Shown one piece after another: positions 21,512-33,848 of a DNA stretch of 64,000 bases. Made by a program: the position numbers and the translations under genes. The notes under the pieces were generated by a model. The model did not search any database, was not told where the DNA came from, and saw only the letters and a program-made list of their open reading frames with translations. The stretch comes from Isochrysis galbana (Eukaryota; Haptophyta; Isochrysidales; Isochrysidaceae), in assembly GCA_018136815.1 (NCBI GenBank), contig CM030934.1:4289587-4353586 (forward strand). The letters are read 5' to 3'. Position 1 is the first letter of the stretch. The number at the start of each line of letters is the position of its first letter.

Positions 21512-21817
21512 CTAAACGCCCAAAGTTTGTCGCAGCTCTTGCTCGTCGCCGACCGTCGGGCGCCTCAATGACCAAGCCGTCCAGTGCTGCTCTGCCTCGT
21601 CCGCATCGTCCGGGTTCTCGTCGAAGAAGTCATTGATAAACTCGTTGACGGCCACCTCCTTCTTGTGCCGCTTCTTTATCGCCTCTACCTTGTCGAGGTG
21701 CCTCTTGCTGTCAAGATGAGTCTTCAAATTATTGCTACGAATGGAAAGCTCGACGGCGCACGCTCGGCAAAACAGCTTCGAGTGCAAAGCCTCCAAGAAA
21801 TTGCCCGTTCTAATTGA
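21512..21817 (-). pseudogene. hAT-like N-terminal zinc-finger fragment
   Basis: The minus-strand frame contains LHSKLFCRACAVELSIRS, NNLKTHLDSKRHLDKVEA, then a basic helix and the acidic DFFDENPDDADEAEQ. C-x2-C followed by H-x5-H matches the BED-like finger found at the N-terminus of many protist and invertebrate hAT-type transposases. No ATG starts the frame; an AG acceptor lies just upstream (about 21820). No catalytic core follows, so it is a fragment. It is about 5 kb away from, and in the opposite orientation to, the hAT C-terminal piece. Confidence 0.5.
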
Positions 21818-22489
21818 TCAACTTTCGAATGGATTATCTTAATTTTAAACACATTAGAAGTCAATTTCATATGTGCAAATGTATTGATAAGGCGATCGCA
21901 TAGCTCTATAGCTTCTTCGCTAGCCTTTATAACCACATACATAATTACTCTCGATTTGTTTCGAGAGTTGTTCCACCATTTGTTTGTTGTATTCACGGCC
22001 ACATTTTTTTTGAGACCTCCTCCCTTCGTTTGAAGTGAAGTGCGGATGCCTTCATCCCCTCCGCGCCAAACGAAGGGTACCAAATGAAGGCAAACGACCT
22101 TTGGTGATGAACGTGAGGGATGACCTAGACTTAGTGACTAGTGAGGGTGAGGAAGTTATTGCGAAGCTTATTGCTTGAATTTCGAACCTCAATTTGTTTG
22201 TTGGCCTTGGCCTTAGCCTTGATTTTGATTACGTATATGTAAACGTAATCGCATCTGAGATTAAATGTTGTTTGATAGCAGATTCTTATACATTATACTG
22301 TTACTGTTAAGCAGAAGAACCGAGAGCGGAGAGCCCCCACCCCACCCCTAACCCCCACCCCCACCTCCCACCCCCACCCGCCTCTCCGCCTGCCACCTGC
22401 CACTGCCGCAGCCCCGCGCCCCCGCGCCCGCGCCCGGCCCCGTGCTCGCTCGCTCCGCTCGTTGCTCGCGCGCTACGCGCCCTACGGGC
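21818..22489. other. AT-rich intergenic, then C-rich simple sequence
   Basis: Bases 21818-22310 are among the most AT-rich in the window. They contain a duplicated GAAGG/CCTTCGTTTG motif around 22020-22090. Bases 22330-22450 are CCCCCACC-type simple sequence. No gene recognised. Confidence 0.45.
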
Positions 22490-22665
22490 GCCCTGTATTT
22501 ATTGTTTATTGGCGACCCTCAATACAGGGGGCCTCCAAAATACAGTGAAATACATATGTATTTGGCCTCCGGCCAAATACGGTAAATACGTATGTCCCAT
22601 CTACGTCTGTATGTCTGTATTTGGCCATCGTCCAAATACAGTAAATACGTGTCTCCCATCTAGGG
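22490..22665. repeat. palindromic GTATTTGGCC repeat cluster
   Basis: Contains several short hairpins: CAATACAGG/CCTGTATTTATTG, ATTTGGCCTCCGGCCAAAT, and GTATTTGGCCATCGTCCAAATAC. Two spaced copies of the unit end in ACGTATGTCCCATCTACG and ACGTGTCTCCCATCTAGG. A further copy is at 50460-50545. Confidence 0.75.
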
Positions 22666-22779
22666 TGGTTAAGCAGCTATTTCGGCGCTTTGGCCCAGCA
22701 GTAAGGAGATAGTAGTAAGAATGATGAACGGGACTATTTTTGGAGTAGGGAGGGGGTTGGGCCGGCCGGCCGCCCACTT

Positions 22780-22880
22780 GAACGCATCCTCTTCACCCTC
22801 TCCCGTCCTCTCTCTCTCTCCCTCTCTCTCCCCCCCCAAACCCCCCCGGCCCCGCCCCCTCTCTCCTCTCTCTGCCAGGT
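22780..22880. repeat. CT-rich tract upstream of the reticulon gene
   Basis: CCCTCTCTCTCTC and C-runs, about 270 bases upstream of the ATG at 23149. Confidence 0.8.
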
Positions 22881-23148
22881 GGAAACAGCCCTGCAAGCCC
22901 GCGGAGAGCGAGCGTGGGAGCGCTGGAGAGTGCGCGTCCTTTCCAAGAGCCCTCAACCGTCCGGCTGGTTCGCCAAGTCTCGTGGCGTGCAAACGCTCGG
23001 GGTCAGACTGCCTTACGGGGTACGCGGAGTCCACGGAGTGCGCGCCAGTCAGGCGCCGCCGGGGGGTTCCTGCCGTTGGCAGCATGGGGTACACCCACCA
23101 CCAACATATCTGCCTCGTAACCACCAGGTTGACGGAGGAGTGTCAGGG

Positions 23149-24274
23149 ATGGACGGACATGGAGATGCGGACCGAGCAGCACTACTGGAAACACATGAGG
23201 GAGAGTCGCGGGATTCTGCCGCCTACGAGTCCGCAGACGAGGCGAACGAAGCGAAATCATTGTTGCGGGAGGAGCAAAGCGTTCCCGACCTGTGAGCTCA
23301 CAGTACCTGAGATCATGCTGCCCAGCATCACACTTTGCGATAGTTTTTGCGATACATCTCTCACAAGACTTGACGGAGCAAGTGCGAGCGGGAGCCGATC
23401 ACTCACAGGAGCCCCTCGCTAATGTCCTCTGCAGGTACCTGTCTGTTGAGCCACCTAATAGCACCATAATCACCCCCCATGAGCTCGTCTCAGAGTCAGC
23501 TCGGCGGAGATTTCTTGAGCTCATTTACTGGCAAGAGCCCATGCTAGTAAGCAGCTCCCTCTTGTTCATAGGATCGGGCAGGGTCGCTTCTGTTCACCCG
23601 ATTCGCGGCACAGCTGCATCAATTTCATGAGTAATACCTCTCACACAAGCTGGGCCCCTCCGACATCCACGCAGGTCGGAATCATTTTCGGTTTGATCAA
23701 TTGCATCTTTCTCCTAGTGTGTGTTGCAAAAGTGACACTGCTTTCGCTCCTTGCCAATGGGACTCTTCTCGCCATTGCGCTCTCAGCCGGCTACCGTACC
23801 GCTTCATTCCTCTATCATGCAGCGACGCATAAGACACTGCACGAGCGCGTCCGGCGAGAGATGCGGGAGCGAGCTGGTCTCGACTTCAATGAACACTTGT
23901 TGCCCTTACGCGAGCCCCCTGTGATCGCATGCCGTGCACACCTCTCACGTGTGGCAGGCGCGCTGGAGGGTGGGGCCAACGTGCTTTTGCAAACCATGTG
24001 GCAAGCTGTTATGCTGGAGAGCATCGGACTCACGCTACGCGTATTCGTCTGCGCGTATGTTCTCTCCAAACTTGGTGCTCAATTTGACGCACTGCAGTTG
24101 GCATGGCTAGCCTTCGTCACCCTCTTTACAGTGCCAAAGCTATGGTCACTTCGCCCGCCAATCGTTGATGAAAAGATAGCAATGGCACGCGTGCATGCAC
24201 GCCATGCATGGATGGCCGCCAAGGAGCGGGTGCTTTCACAGATTCCGCCATCTGTTCTTGCCAAGGCGCTTTGA
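23149..24274 (+). CDS. reticulon-domain protein, three exons
   Basis: Model: exons 23149-23291, 23435-23546, 23675-24274; 284 residues. Splice signals are GACCT|GTGAGC...CTGCAG|GTACC (phase 2) and CTA|GTAAGC...CGCAG|GTCGG (phase 0). The short acidic N-terminus (MDGHGDADRAALLETHEGES) leads to RRRFLELIYWQEPML, the classic reticulon opening (L-x-Y-W-x-x-P). The splice joins it to VGIIFGLINCIFLLV and a long hydrophobic hairpin. A loop of about 70 residues, a second hairpin (FVTLFTVPKLWSLRPPIVDE) and a short helical tail follow. The reticulon fold shapes tubular ER. The tail lacks an obvious KKxx signal. Exon 1 is supported by codon-like composition and phase fit only, so the N-terminus is less certain than the membrane domain. 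Confidence 0.75.
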
Positions 24275-24719
24275 CAAAGATTTGCTTCATCACATGGAGT
24301 CCTTAAATTTGGAATCTCTTCCCATACAGTGGAGCCATGCACAATGTGACAAGGGGCGCGCTAGCGACGAGGATTTTGTTTTCCGTGGCATGCCGCATCA
24401 CATTTCGAAACGAAGCTGGCCTTGGAGTTGGAGTCACTTCCGCGTATGGTTTTGAAGCTTGCAATACCAATGGTCGAGCTGTAAGCACTGAGTGCGCCGC
24501 TTAGTTTCTCTTTGTGTTCGTCGCCACGAGGTGTGTTCTCGCCAACTTTGTTTTCGTCATTTGTCTGTCGTTGAACTTGTCGTTCCATGCATGCAAGGGA
24601 CACATGATTTCAAGGGAAGGCCACTCCGCTCCTTGGAACAGACACGTGTTGTTGTCCTCTTGTGGAACGGGAGAATGCGGGTGCTTGAGGCTGTTGCTTC
24701 AATTTAACCAAACTTAAAG
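24275..24719. other. intergenic, reticulon 3' flank
   Basis: No gene recognised. Confidence 0.4.
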
Positions 24720-25010
24720 GATGTCATGACCTAGCTAACCCTACCCTACTAGCTAATTGCTCACAACTTTTCCGCCTTGGACCTTGGAACTTAACTACCC
24801 TAACGAAAGGAGCCGAGTGGGGCTGGGGCATGTGCATACGTATGATAGCCCTATACGGGGGAAGGCACTGCCACCCCTTCGACCTTCGATGCCCATGCAT
24901 GGAGAGGGCGACGCGCAGCACTGGCAGTGCACTGGGGCACTGGGGCATCGCGGCGCAGGCAGCGGCAGGCAGCTAGGGAGACAGACGTACAGAGCAGAAA
25001 GCGCGGGAAG
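24720..25010 (+). repeat. interspersed repeat starting GACCTAGC.AACCC
   Basis: The first 60 bases (GTCATGACCTAGCTAACCC, CTAGCTAATTGCTCACAAC, TTTTCCG) match 45271-45330 and 63150-63205, and in reverse 32105-32150. A following block of the type GGCACTGCC is shared with 45380-45410. It marks one end of a multicopy element. Confidence 0.65.
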
Positions 25011-25290
25011 TGCGTTCACTTTTATTTTCGTTCTCTCCGCCGCCTCCAACTGGTGCGGCGCCTCCAGCTCGCCTCGCGCCGCGCCTCGATATTCTATATG
25101 TTTGGCCGCATGCATCCGTGTATTTCAAGGTCAAGCCATCCCAGATACTCCTCGCACGTAGCAGCAAGCTAACCTCCGACACCGTGAGTTTCCGCGCGGC
25201 TTATTTCTCATATTGGCCATACTCTCCTCTTCTGGACCTCGCACACGGCCCCGTCTGCACGCGATTTTACCACTCTCTTCTCGTCTGGAG

Positions 25291-28200
25291 ATGTCCTCCG
25301 TGCTGCGGGTTCTCGTCGGCGAGGGCGGCCCGAGCGACGAGGAGCTGGAACGGCTGTGGAGGGCCCATGGGCAGGACGTGGGGGCGGCAGCCGATGCTTA
25401 CTTCCGATCCCTAGAGCAGCAGACCGCCCCGTACCGCGCCCCCGCCGCGCCAGCCTCACCGTGCCGCGATACTCTTCCCGCCTCTTCGTCAAGAGGGGAG
25501 ACTTGCTGGCCTCTCAGGCTGGGCGAGTGCGTGGTGGACGGCATCTCGCTGGTCAGGCAGGCCGATGTGACCCCGCTACACCCCGGTGAAGAGCTCGAGC
25601 TCGTCACCTCCTCGCTCGCCGCCGGACAGGCCAATGGGGCAGGCAGACAGGGCAAGCAGCGCAAGATTGATCAGACGGTCAGGTTCCGCAGGACAGGCAA
25701 CGATCCCAAGGACCGGGCGCACCCACTTGCCGAGGCACCAACCTTGGGCCGGCTACCCGCGCTGGTCGCACAGGCCCTTCTGCCCCTGCTTGCCTCGGGG
25801 AATCTGCATGTCCAAGCCACGGTGGCCAGACAGCCGGCGGCATTGCAGTTGCTGAGCACCATCCACGTGCGCCTGGTTTTATTCCTGGAACGGGGCATTT
25901 TTGGTGGTGATCTGGCAGCACGGCGCGCCGAGGTAGCCGATCGGGTCGGCTCAAATTTTCTTATCAAAAGCAGCGGCAAACCCATCGGGGGGCGCGCCGC
26001 CGGAGGTTCGGGTGGCATGGTTGGCGAGCTGACAGAGGGCCGTGCTCTGATGCGCTTGATTGACCTCGTGGGACTGCAGGCAGAGGGACCTCCCGCGGCG
26101 CTTGCTCATGCTGATGCTGTAATGGTATCGGAGGACCAGTCGTCGCGCTCGAACACGACTAGGCCGAGTGTTATGTCAACGCCCGCAACCAGGGAGGCTG
26201 CAACACATACAAATGATTCGATAGCCGATCAAGAAGTATTGGATACTGATTTGAGGAGCTCCCCTTCAGATGGCGATGGCGATAATGAGATGGACGTTCA
26301 TCCCGGCTCGTATGCGCCAGAATGTATGAGAGACGATTCGCACGATAAGGCGGGGGAAGTGATCGTGACGGCTGTGGAGGCATCTCCCGCGGGCTCGGAT
26401 CTTGCATCCCGTTTTCGGGAGGGGACAATGCAAGTAGAGACGATCTGCACTAGTAAAACAATGCCTCTAATGCACTCCGCGGACGAACCCGTTTCCAACC
26501 AAGAAGTACAGTCGGTGCCGGGTCAAACGGACGCGAGTCTTGCGATGTGCCATGACTCGGATAGAGCAACACAGGATAACTCTGAGTTGGGCGAGGCGGC
26601 GACAACTGTACCTGGTGTTGGAGTGAGTACAAGAGAGCCTCTAGCCGAGCCGCCCTCCTCGCGCTCGAGACGAAACGAAATTGAACCCGTGACCACCGAC
26701 CACGTTCGCATCTCCCCCCCCTCATCCACATCTGACTGTGTGCATATTGTCGCTTCAGTGGCACACACAATTGTTGGGTGCAAACCTTATAGAAGTGGGA
26801 CAAGATGTAGCCAAAATGTCGCTCCTAACGTCCTTGAACTTTCATCGCTTGGGGAAGTGTCCTCGCAAGGCGAGCCAGCTCTGAGCAACCTGGACGGCAA
26901 GCTTACAGAGGTGAGTGAGACCATTGTCAGGAGAGAGGCTGGGGTCGAAGACAACTGCATTAAATTCAAGGAATTCCTTGGGGTGCAGGATGCACCTGGC
27001 GCAATGGAAGACGATAGTGAAAGCACGGATGTACCCCGCCTGCGGGCATCACCTGACGAGTCGCAACTCTCTTCTGCCGCCACGAGCGCGGGTAATGCAC
27101 CAGTGGCCCCATCCACTGTGGTCTCCGAAGTTTCCAAAACTGAGAACTACTTGGCGGCCGACGCCGAAGATCCCCCCGTGACTGAGGCCGTCAGCGCGCA
27201 GGAGCTGGCCGCTACAGCTTGTCCACAGCGAGAAGCACCCTCCCATGCCTCCGAGCCCGTCACCTCCATTGCATTTCCTGGCGTGGTGTTCCCCGAGTGC
27301 CCAAGAGCAGCCGACGTAGCCAGGGAAGCGGCTTCAAATGACGCATGCCGAGAAGAAGCCGGCGCCCCGCAAGATCGCCCGAGCTCCGCCGGCCGATTCG
27401 AGCTTTCGGCCGAGGTGCGCGAACGAATTGAGCGCAATCGGCGAGCTGCTCTGCTGCGTCGTCAGGGCTCAAGTTCAACGAACGAAACGGGGGTCCCTTG
27501 CAATCAACGTGCCGACTTTCAGCCACCCACGCTTCCATCCGGCTCAGTCGAAGACGTGGCTCCGCCGGTTGAGTTGAGCGAGGAGCTTCGCGCCCTTGTC
27601 GCCGCCAAGCGAGCGGCAGCTCAACGTCGTCGGGCTGAAGCTGAGGCGGAGCGTCGAGAGCGAGAGGCCGCGGCTGAGCGACGCGCAGCGATTGCTCGCT
27701 TAGGGCCACTCAAAGCCGGGTTTCTCATGGCTAAACAGGCGGCGAAGGGCAGCGGTGCGCAGATTGGCACAAAGCTCGGCCCGAAGCTCGGCCAAGCGAC
27801 GGGGATGCCAATGTCGCAGCATAATGGCGAGGCGGGTCGTCCATCAGCGACGATTGATGTTTGCGAGGCTCCCAATTCTGGAAGCCACCACGACGGCGTT
27901 GTGGCCAGCAATGAGGGTAACGCGGTCTCCTGCTCCCATCCAAATAGTGAAGGCGCTGAGGGCGTCAATGTGGACGCAGAGGAGCTTTCCACCGAGGAGC
28001 TATGTGACATCTACGAAGGGCTGAGCGCCACAAGTGCAAGCCTGGCCAGTCTCGACCCGCCGCCCACTCTCCGCACAGAGCTCCACCCGTACCAGAAGCA
28101 GGCTCTCTGGTGGATGTCGCAGAGGGAGGAACGAGAACACGCCGACATGGTGACATGGCGTCGCTACGTCCTTGCTGACGGCACGGCCTTCTATGTTGAG

Positions 28201-30854
28201 CCCCGAACGGGCGCTGCGAGTCTTACCCCTCCAAAGGGCGAGGGAGCTGCTAGAGGTGGGATCTTGGCAGACGCGATGGGCTTGGGTAAGACCGTTCAGA
28301 TGATTGCGCTTCTTCTACATGACCGTTGGAAGTTGCACATGCAGGCGACGGCTGAAGTTGTTGAAGGAGACGGAGGTGGCTCCGCAGATGTTCCGAACGG
28401 TGCCGATGGTGCCAAGAACGAGTCCACCGCCGGGCGTGAAGAGGACGACTGCGAAAGCTTTTCAATGCACACCTCCGAGGATGATGGGTTTGTTCAAGAT
28501 TCGGGCCCGAGCGCTGTTGCGCAGGCGACAACCGCCTCGGCAAAAAACGCATTCCAGGCGCTGATGGTACAGAGATCAGGGCTTGGAGTAGCCCCGCAGA
28601 GCAAGGTTTCGAGCAAGCGTTCTGCTTCAGGGACTAGAGATGTACGCAACATCCGACCGCGGCGGAACGACGGCGAGGCCGCAGTCGGAGCGGACCATGC
28701 GCCTGCACTGTCGTTGCTGAAAGCAGTCGTTGGTACAACCTCCACCCAGCCTCCACGCATGCAGACAAGCGCGGGAATGATCGATTCGACCGGCACTAGT
28801 AAAGACAAAAGCTCCCGGTTGGTTGCCAAAGGCGGAGTCTTGCGACGCGCGCGCGATGCGGGGCGAGCGGGCGGTGCCACCCTCATAATCTGTCCCACAT
28901 CTCTCCTGGGCCAATGGGCCGATGAGCTCCAGCAGCGAGCCGGCTGCACAGAGGCTTCGCGCGGTGCGGGTGGAGGTCTGCAGCTCCTCTTCTTCTACGG
29001 CGGCAAACGGGAGGAACTCCCCCCGGTCCTCACCTCGTGCATGGTGGTCCTCACGAGCTACGGCACGGTGGCATCCGAATGGGCACAAACGATCGGTGCG
29101 AGTAGTCCTGCCGCTTTGGTCGGCAGCCGTCGGCGCGTTTCTAGTAGCGGCGCCATAACCTCGCCTTTGTTCAGTGTAGTATGGCGCCGAGTCGTCTTAG
29201 ATGAAGCTCACGCCATCAAGACGCACACTACCCAGGTAGCCAACGCAGTGTTTGCACTTCGTGCTGAACGTCGATGGGTGATCACAGGCACACCCATTCA
29301 GAACTGCGTGGGAGAGCTCTTTTCGCTCCTCCACTTCCTCCGTGTGCCCGGCCCTGCCGAATCGATGGGCGAATGGTCGCAGGCGATGGCGCAGCCTGGA
29401 CGGCTCGCGCTACTGCAAAGGATACTTCGGCCCCTCATGCTACGCCGAACAAAGGAGACGGTGGATGCCTCTGGCAAGCCCATACTCCAGCTACCTCCTC
29501 GGCGCAGCAAGCTTGTACGCATCCCCTTTTCGCCCGCTGAGGCCGACTATTATCGGGCCCTTCATTCTAGGTCCAAGACACAATTCGATGCATACGTTGC
29601 CGAGGGCAAACTTCTGTCGAATTATGCGTCTGTTTTGGAATTGCTGCTTCGCCTCCGCCAAGCGTGCGATCATCCGTACCTCGCACAGTCGCGTGGTGGG
29701 CTTGGTGCGAGCCGGAGCGTGATTTCGAAACGAGTCAGCGAGGCAGGAAAATCGTCGTCTCATGCAACAACGCTCTTGAATAAGACGCGAGCATCACTCG
29801 CCGCTACAACCCAAGGCAGTGAAGGTGGAAGCGACAACACTGCTACTAGTTGCATTGCAGCTACGGCGGCCGACTCATCGGCCGAGGCAGACGAATGCCC
29901 GGTCTGTCTCGACCCAATCGATGATGCAGTCCTCACCTCGTGCCTGCACACATTCTGCCGCGAGTGCATCTTACACGTGTTTGGCGAGGCAAAACGAGCA
30001 GCTTGCCCGCTCTGTCGCACGGTTATCATTCGAGGCGAGCTTACTACGCTTCCTCGCTCTTCGCGCTTCACGGTCGACCTGAACGATGGCACTGCGTGCG
30101 CGTCCTCGGCAAAAATCGATGCCTTGCTGTCCGAGCTCCGCGCCGAGTTCGAGCGCGAGAAATCAGAAGCGCAGACTGCCGCCCGAAAACCTGATGCAGG
30201 CAAGGATGCCGACGATGAATTAGGAGGTTCGCGACGGCCCCTCAAGGCGGTGGTGTTTTCTCAGTGGGTGGGGATGCTCGACCTCGTGGAGGCGGCAATC
30301 GCCCGTGAGCTTAGTGTCAAGACTGTCCGCTTGGACGGGTCTCTCTCACTTGATCGACGGCGAGAAGTCCTTGCCGCCTTCCGAGAAGACCCGAAAGTGA
30401 GAGTAATGCTGCTCTCGCTTCGCGCGGGGAACGTAGGCTTGAATCTGACATCCGCTCAGAGAGTCTATCTATTGGATCCATGGTGAGAAATGCAGCCTCA
30501 TAAGCTTCAGCGTGCATGCCTTCCATAACTTGCATGTTAGCCTAGCGATGCGACCTCTTTACTCGAAACAAGCACAATCTGCGTTGTGCTACTTAACTCT
30601 GTCGTTTGCACTTGCGTAGGTGGAATCCGGCCGTCGAGGAACAAGCTCTCAATCGCGTCCATCGTATCGGCCAAATCGATGAAGTAGTCGTCGTCCGGTT
30701 GGTAGTCCATGGCACAGTGGAGGAGAAGATGCTCGAGCTACAAGAGCGAAAGCGGCGGAACTCCAACTTGCTCTTGGACGACGCAGCCGGCGGCAAAGAT
30801 GAGGAGGCGGCTCGGCAGCTACGTATGCAAGACCTTGCGCTATGCTTTGCTTGA
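25291..30854 (+). CDS. Rad5/HLTF-type SNF2 helicase with RING finger
   Basis: Model: exons 25291-30482 and 30620-30854 (TG|GTGAGA...GCGTAG|G, phase 2), 1808 residues. The splice rebuilds [20 protein letters not shown], helicase motif VI with RIGQ. Order: UBA/CUE-like N-terminus (about 1-45); HIRAN-like segment (about 148-213, [16 protein letters not shown]); a long disordered acidic region to about 900; SNF2 Walker [16 protein letters not shown] (about 1000); [17 protein letters not shown] box [10 protein letters not shown] (about 1304). Then C3HC4 [24 protein letters not shown] (from 1536) between the helicase lobes, and helicase [17 protein letters not shown] to [10 protein letters not shown]. 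The RING inserted between lobes is diagnostic of Rad5/HLTF/SHPRH-type enzymes, which polyubiquitinate PCNA and reverse stalled forks in the nucleus. The ATG chosen is the first in frame. Confidence 0.95.
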
Positions 30855-31296
30855 GCACACAGTGGGCTGCAGCTATATCTTGCGCGGATAATTGAATGGA
30901 TTGTTTAGACCTCACGACGAAGCTTCACAAGATTCTGGTTGCACGTGCTTTCCAATGGCCAGAGCGGCTGCACCTGTGAGTCTCTTGATTCGTTCGTTGG
31001 GTTGTTTCGCGGTCCCGAATATTGATGGTGGAGAGGTGCGGGGGGTTCGTCGCACTCGTGCACGCAGCAACATGCCAACTAGAAAACTTTTTGATGCATT
31101 CTCAGCACGTGCGCGCGCGCCAACGCTGTCGTTAAAACGATAGGGTCATGGAGCGCGCGCCGCTGCCCCTTCTGCCGCTGCTCCCTCTTGTCCTACCGAG
31201 ACGACTAGAACCTCAGAGGTCGCGTTCCTTCGAAAGAGGACCCTATGACTATGATCCGCCAGCTCCATCCACACCACCACAGCTACCAACAACACG
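30855..31296 (+). repeat. LINE 5' end fragment (MERAP start)
   Basis: Bases 31131-31165 (GTTAAAACGATAGGGTCATG, then GAGCGCGCGCCG) match 53143-53172, with a weaker match just upstream of ORF1 at 59330. The ATG at 31148 begins MERAPLPLLPLLPL, parallel to MERTPRPS at 53160 and MERAPTAP at 59330. The frame ends within 110 bases and is only a scrap. Bases 30855-31130 are the helicase 3' flank with nothing recognised. Confidence 0.6.
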
Positions 31297-32150
31297 TTAG
31301 CGCCGGAGGGGAGCACAGCTCAGGGGGCAGGCAAGGCTGGGGCATGGCCCTAGCCCCTCCTGCCTCTCCCTCGCTGGCGCTCCGCGCCCCTGCAGGTCGA
31401 CTAGAGCTGGCTGGGGGCTCCTAATCAGGAGAGCCCAGGAGGGAGAGGGGTTGGTCAGAGCGATGGGCTGGCCACGACAAGCTATAGGGCGAGCGAATCA
31501 GGCAAGCTTGTGGCTTGTGGGGAGAGGAATGGGTCACAAGGGCAGTGTGCTCGTAGCCAGCCATAGGGCATGCCAGGAGCCAGGAGGATGGGTGGTTACT
31601 CCCCCACAGCGGTGGCGAGGAGTGGAGAGAGGGGGGGCTCGTGGGGCTCGTGGCCCCCAGCTGGGCCATGGGCGAATGCCAAGTATAAACTTAGTTCGAT
31701 CGGCCGGTCGCCCATCAACACCCCCGTTTTCGAGGATTCTTGCCCCCGGTGAGTTACTGTACGAATCCCCCCACGTTTGCTATTCAACGTTGACCCTCCT
31801 GTGCCTGTGCTCTAGGGCCGCCCCACGCTACATCTGCGTCTGCCTGTCGGCTCAGGGGGGGAGGAGGACTTGGGGCGATGGGCTGGCCGCGAGAGGCGTG
31901 AGCGAGCGAATCAGGCAAGTTTGTAAGGTAGAGAGTGGGTCAGCAGAGCCGTCTGCTCCTGGCATGCCAGGAGAGTGGGTGATTCCTCCCCCACAGCCAC
32001 AGCAAGGGAGGAGTGGAGAGAGGCGGGGGTTCGTGCCCCCCCACGGCCATGGGTGAACCAAGTTGGAACCAAGTATAAACAGAGTTCTTGGGGCTGAGAA
32101 GATACGTTGTGTCCAATTTGCTAGTGGGGTTGGCTAGGTCATAAACACAG
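31297..32150 (+). repeat. compound interspersed repeat, TATAAACTTAGT-end family
   Basis: Starts GCGCCGGAGGGGAGCACAGC, as does 45650. It carries GCTCAGGGGGCAGG, CTCCTGCCTCTCCCTCGCTG and GGTTGGTCAGAGCGA blocks shared with 45780-45940, and ends AAGTATAAACTTAGTTCG at 31680-31700. A second, shorter unit follows (31840-32090, ending AAGTATAAACAGAG), so two 3' ends lie in tandem. At 32105-32150 the reverse complement of the GACCTAGCCAACCCC motif closes the region. Confidence 0.7.
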
Positions 32151-32312
32151 GCGGCTGTAGACAGTTCTAGTACTAGTACTTTTGGTATTCGTGTGCGATT
32201 GAGGTTTGTGAGTACTTGTCGACCGGGTCCCTGTTCTTGAGACTTATCGCCGCCTTACCCATGCAAGACCCAGCTTCGCAGCCTACTGCCGTGTATCGCG
32301 TCAGGACAATCA

Positions 32313-33149
32313 TCAGGTTTTAGTCACGGAGCGGTCAGGTCTTGGCAGGTCAAATGTTGAGCCGACTACACCATACGTGTCACCTCCGAGGCGACAAAGT
32401 GGGCGGAACTTCTCGAAGTCAATCGCCGGCTTACCGCGCCCCTCCCCAAGAAAAGTGGTGACAGACTTGGCCGTATGCACGAGCACAACTTCGCCAAGAA
32501 CAAGGGTCGCTGATACCTCGCCCCTCGTGTTCAGCATCTCGTACTTGTGGACGAGCTTGCACTCAAAGTGTACAGCCGATTCGGCTACCCGTGGTGGCCT
32601 CACACGCAGCGATGGCTTACGCGTGAGGCCCGATTCATCGAATTCGTCCGTGCCGCGCGGGAATGTGCCGCAGCAATGATTTGCGGCCTCGACAAACCAG
32701 TCTGACATGATATTGACTACAAACTCACCGGTGTCCTCGATGTTGGCCAGCGTGTCCTTCTTGCCGTCGGGAGAATTGCGGTTGCGGCAAACCGAGAAGC
32801 CGATCACAGGCGGGTCATGGCCAAAGCAACCGGAGTATGAATACGGCGCAAGGTTGCCCTCACCGTTTGGCGACATTGTGGAGACAAACGCGATTGGCCT
32901 GGGCGCGTACGCAGAGATCATCAGCGGGTACGCAGAGGTGAGCTGGCTTGGGTCGAGCGTGTAGTGCGCGTCTGACTGCTCGCCCCACGGTGGCGGCTGC
33001 TTCTCGCCCGGCTGCCACGCCGGATGGGGCGGCGCCACTTGGAGCGAGGGACGGCTCGAGAGCAGCAGCGGTCGCAGCAGCGCGATCAGGCGGGGCAGTG
33101 CAAAGGCTGCGGTGAATCCAGCAGCTGCACCAATCAGCTCTGGCCTCAT
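32313..33149 (-). CDS. flavin-reductase-domain protein (FMN split barrel)
   Basis: Single exon, 278 residues, ATG-supported. The N-terminus (MRPELIGAAAGFTAAFALPR then LIALLRPLLL) is a hydrophobic signal or anchor. The domain runs from about residue 60: YPLMISAYAPRPIAFVST, NLAPYSYSGCFGHDPPVIGF, KDTLANIEDTGEFVVNI, then CGTFPRGTDEFDESGL. That is the DIM6/NTAB-type flavin reductase-like domain, which binds FMN in a split barrel and, in relatives, reduces flavin with NAD(P)H or serves unknown redox roles. The length is normal for eukaryotic members. The leader suggests an organelle or the secretory route. A GA-rich plus-strand tract begins just upstream (CT-rich on the coding strand). Confidence 0.85.
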   Translation of the reverse strand: MRPELIGAAAGFTAAFALPRLIALLRPLLLSSRPSLQVAPPHPAWQPGEKQPPPWGEQSDAHYTLDPSQLTSAYPLMISAYAPRPIAFVSTMSPNGEGNLAPYSYSGCFGHDPPVIGFSVCRNRNSPDGKKDTLANIEDTGEFVVNIMSDWFVEAANHCCGTFPRGTDEFDESGLTRKPSLRVRPPRVAESAVHFECKLVHKYEMLNTRGEVSATLVLGEVVLVHTAKSVTTFLGEGRGKPAIDFEKFRPLCRLGGDTYGVVGSTFDLPRPDRSVTKT

Positions 33150-33164
33150 GCTCGTAGAGCTGGA

Positions 33165-33540
33165 GGAGGTGGGAGAGGAGAGGAGGAGAGGAGAAAGAGA
33201 GCGAGCGAGCGAGTTCGCGAAAAGAGTGAGAGGGTTTAATGGAGAGGGAGGGGAAAAGGGGGGGGGGGGGGGGGGGGGGAGCGAGGCGAGCGGCTGCGAT
33301 CGGGAGGAGAAGAGAGAAAGGGCCGAGAGAGAGGAGAGGAAGAAGAGCAGAAGATGGGAGAGACGAGAAAAGGAGATTCGAGAGAGGGCGAGGGTGAGGA
33401 GAGGGAGAGAGAGGAGAGAAAATAGATGTGATACGGGGGGAGAGAGGGGACGGACTCACTCGTAGGAGGAGAGGATGAATATGAGGAGGAGAGGAGGAGG
33501 AGGAGAAGATGAAGGGAGTGAGTAGAGAGTAGAGAGAGAA
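33165..33540. repeat. GA-rich tract with long G-run
   Basis: GGAGGAGA and GAGAGA sequence with about 21 consecutive G near 33258-33279. It lies upstream of the flavin-reductase gene. The remaining bases to the gap at 33849 hold no recognised gene. Confidence 0.9.
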
Positions 33541-33848
33541 GAGAGAAGAGGCACACACGGTGTGAAGCGGTGTGTCGTGTGGGAATAGATGAAGGAAATT
33601 ATGAGTATGATGGACGGAAGCGCCGGGGTGCGAGAGAAGAGGAGAGAGGGACCATGGGAACAGAAGGATGAAAGTCTCGTTATATGTAGAGCAGACGCTG
33701 CAGATAGATACAGTGTGGGGCGCCGCCGCGCGGCGAACATTTTGTTTTCTCTCTTCACTCTTTTCCTCTCGTCCGACATTTTATTGTTGATGGGGAGGGT
33801 GGGGAAGGAGGAGAGGGGACGTGTCCAGCCCCAAACCTTTGGGGCGAC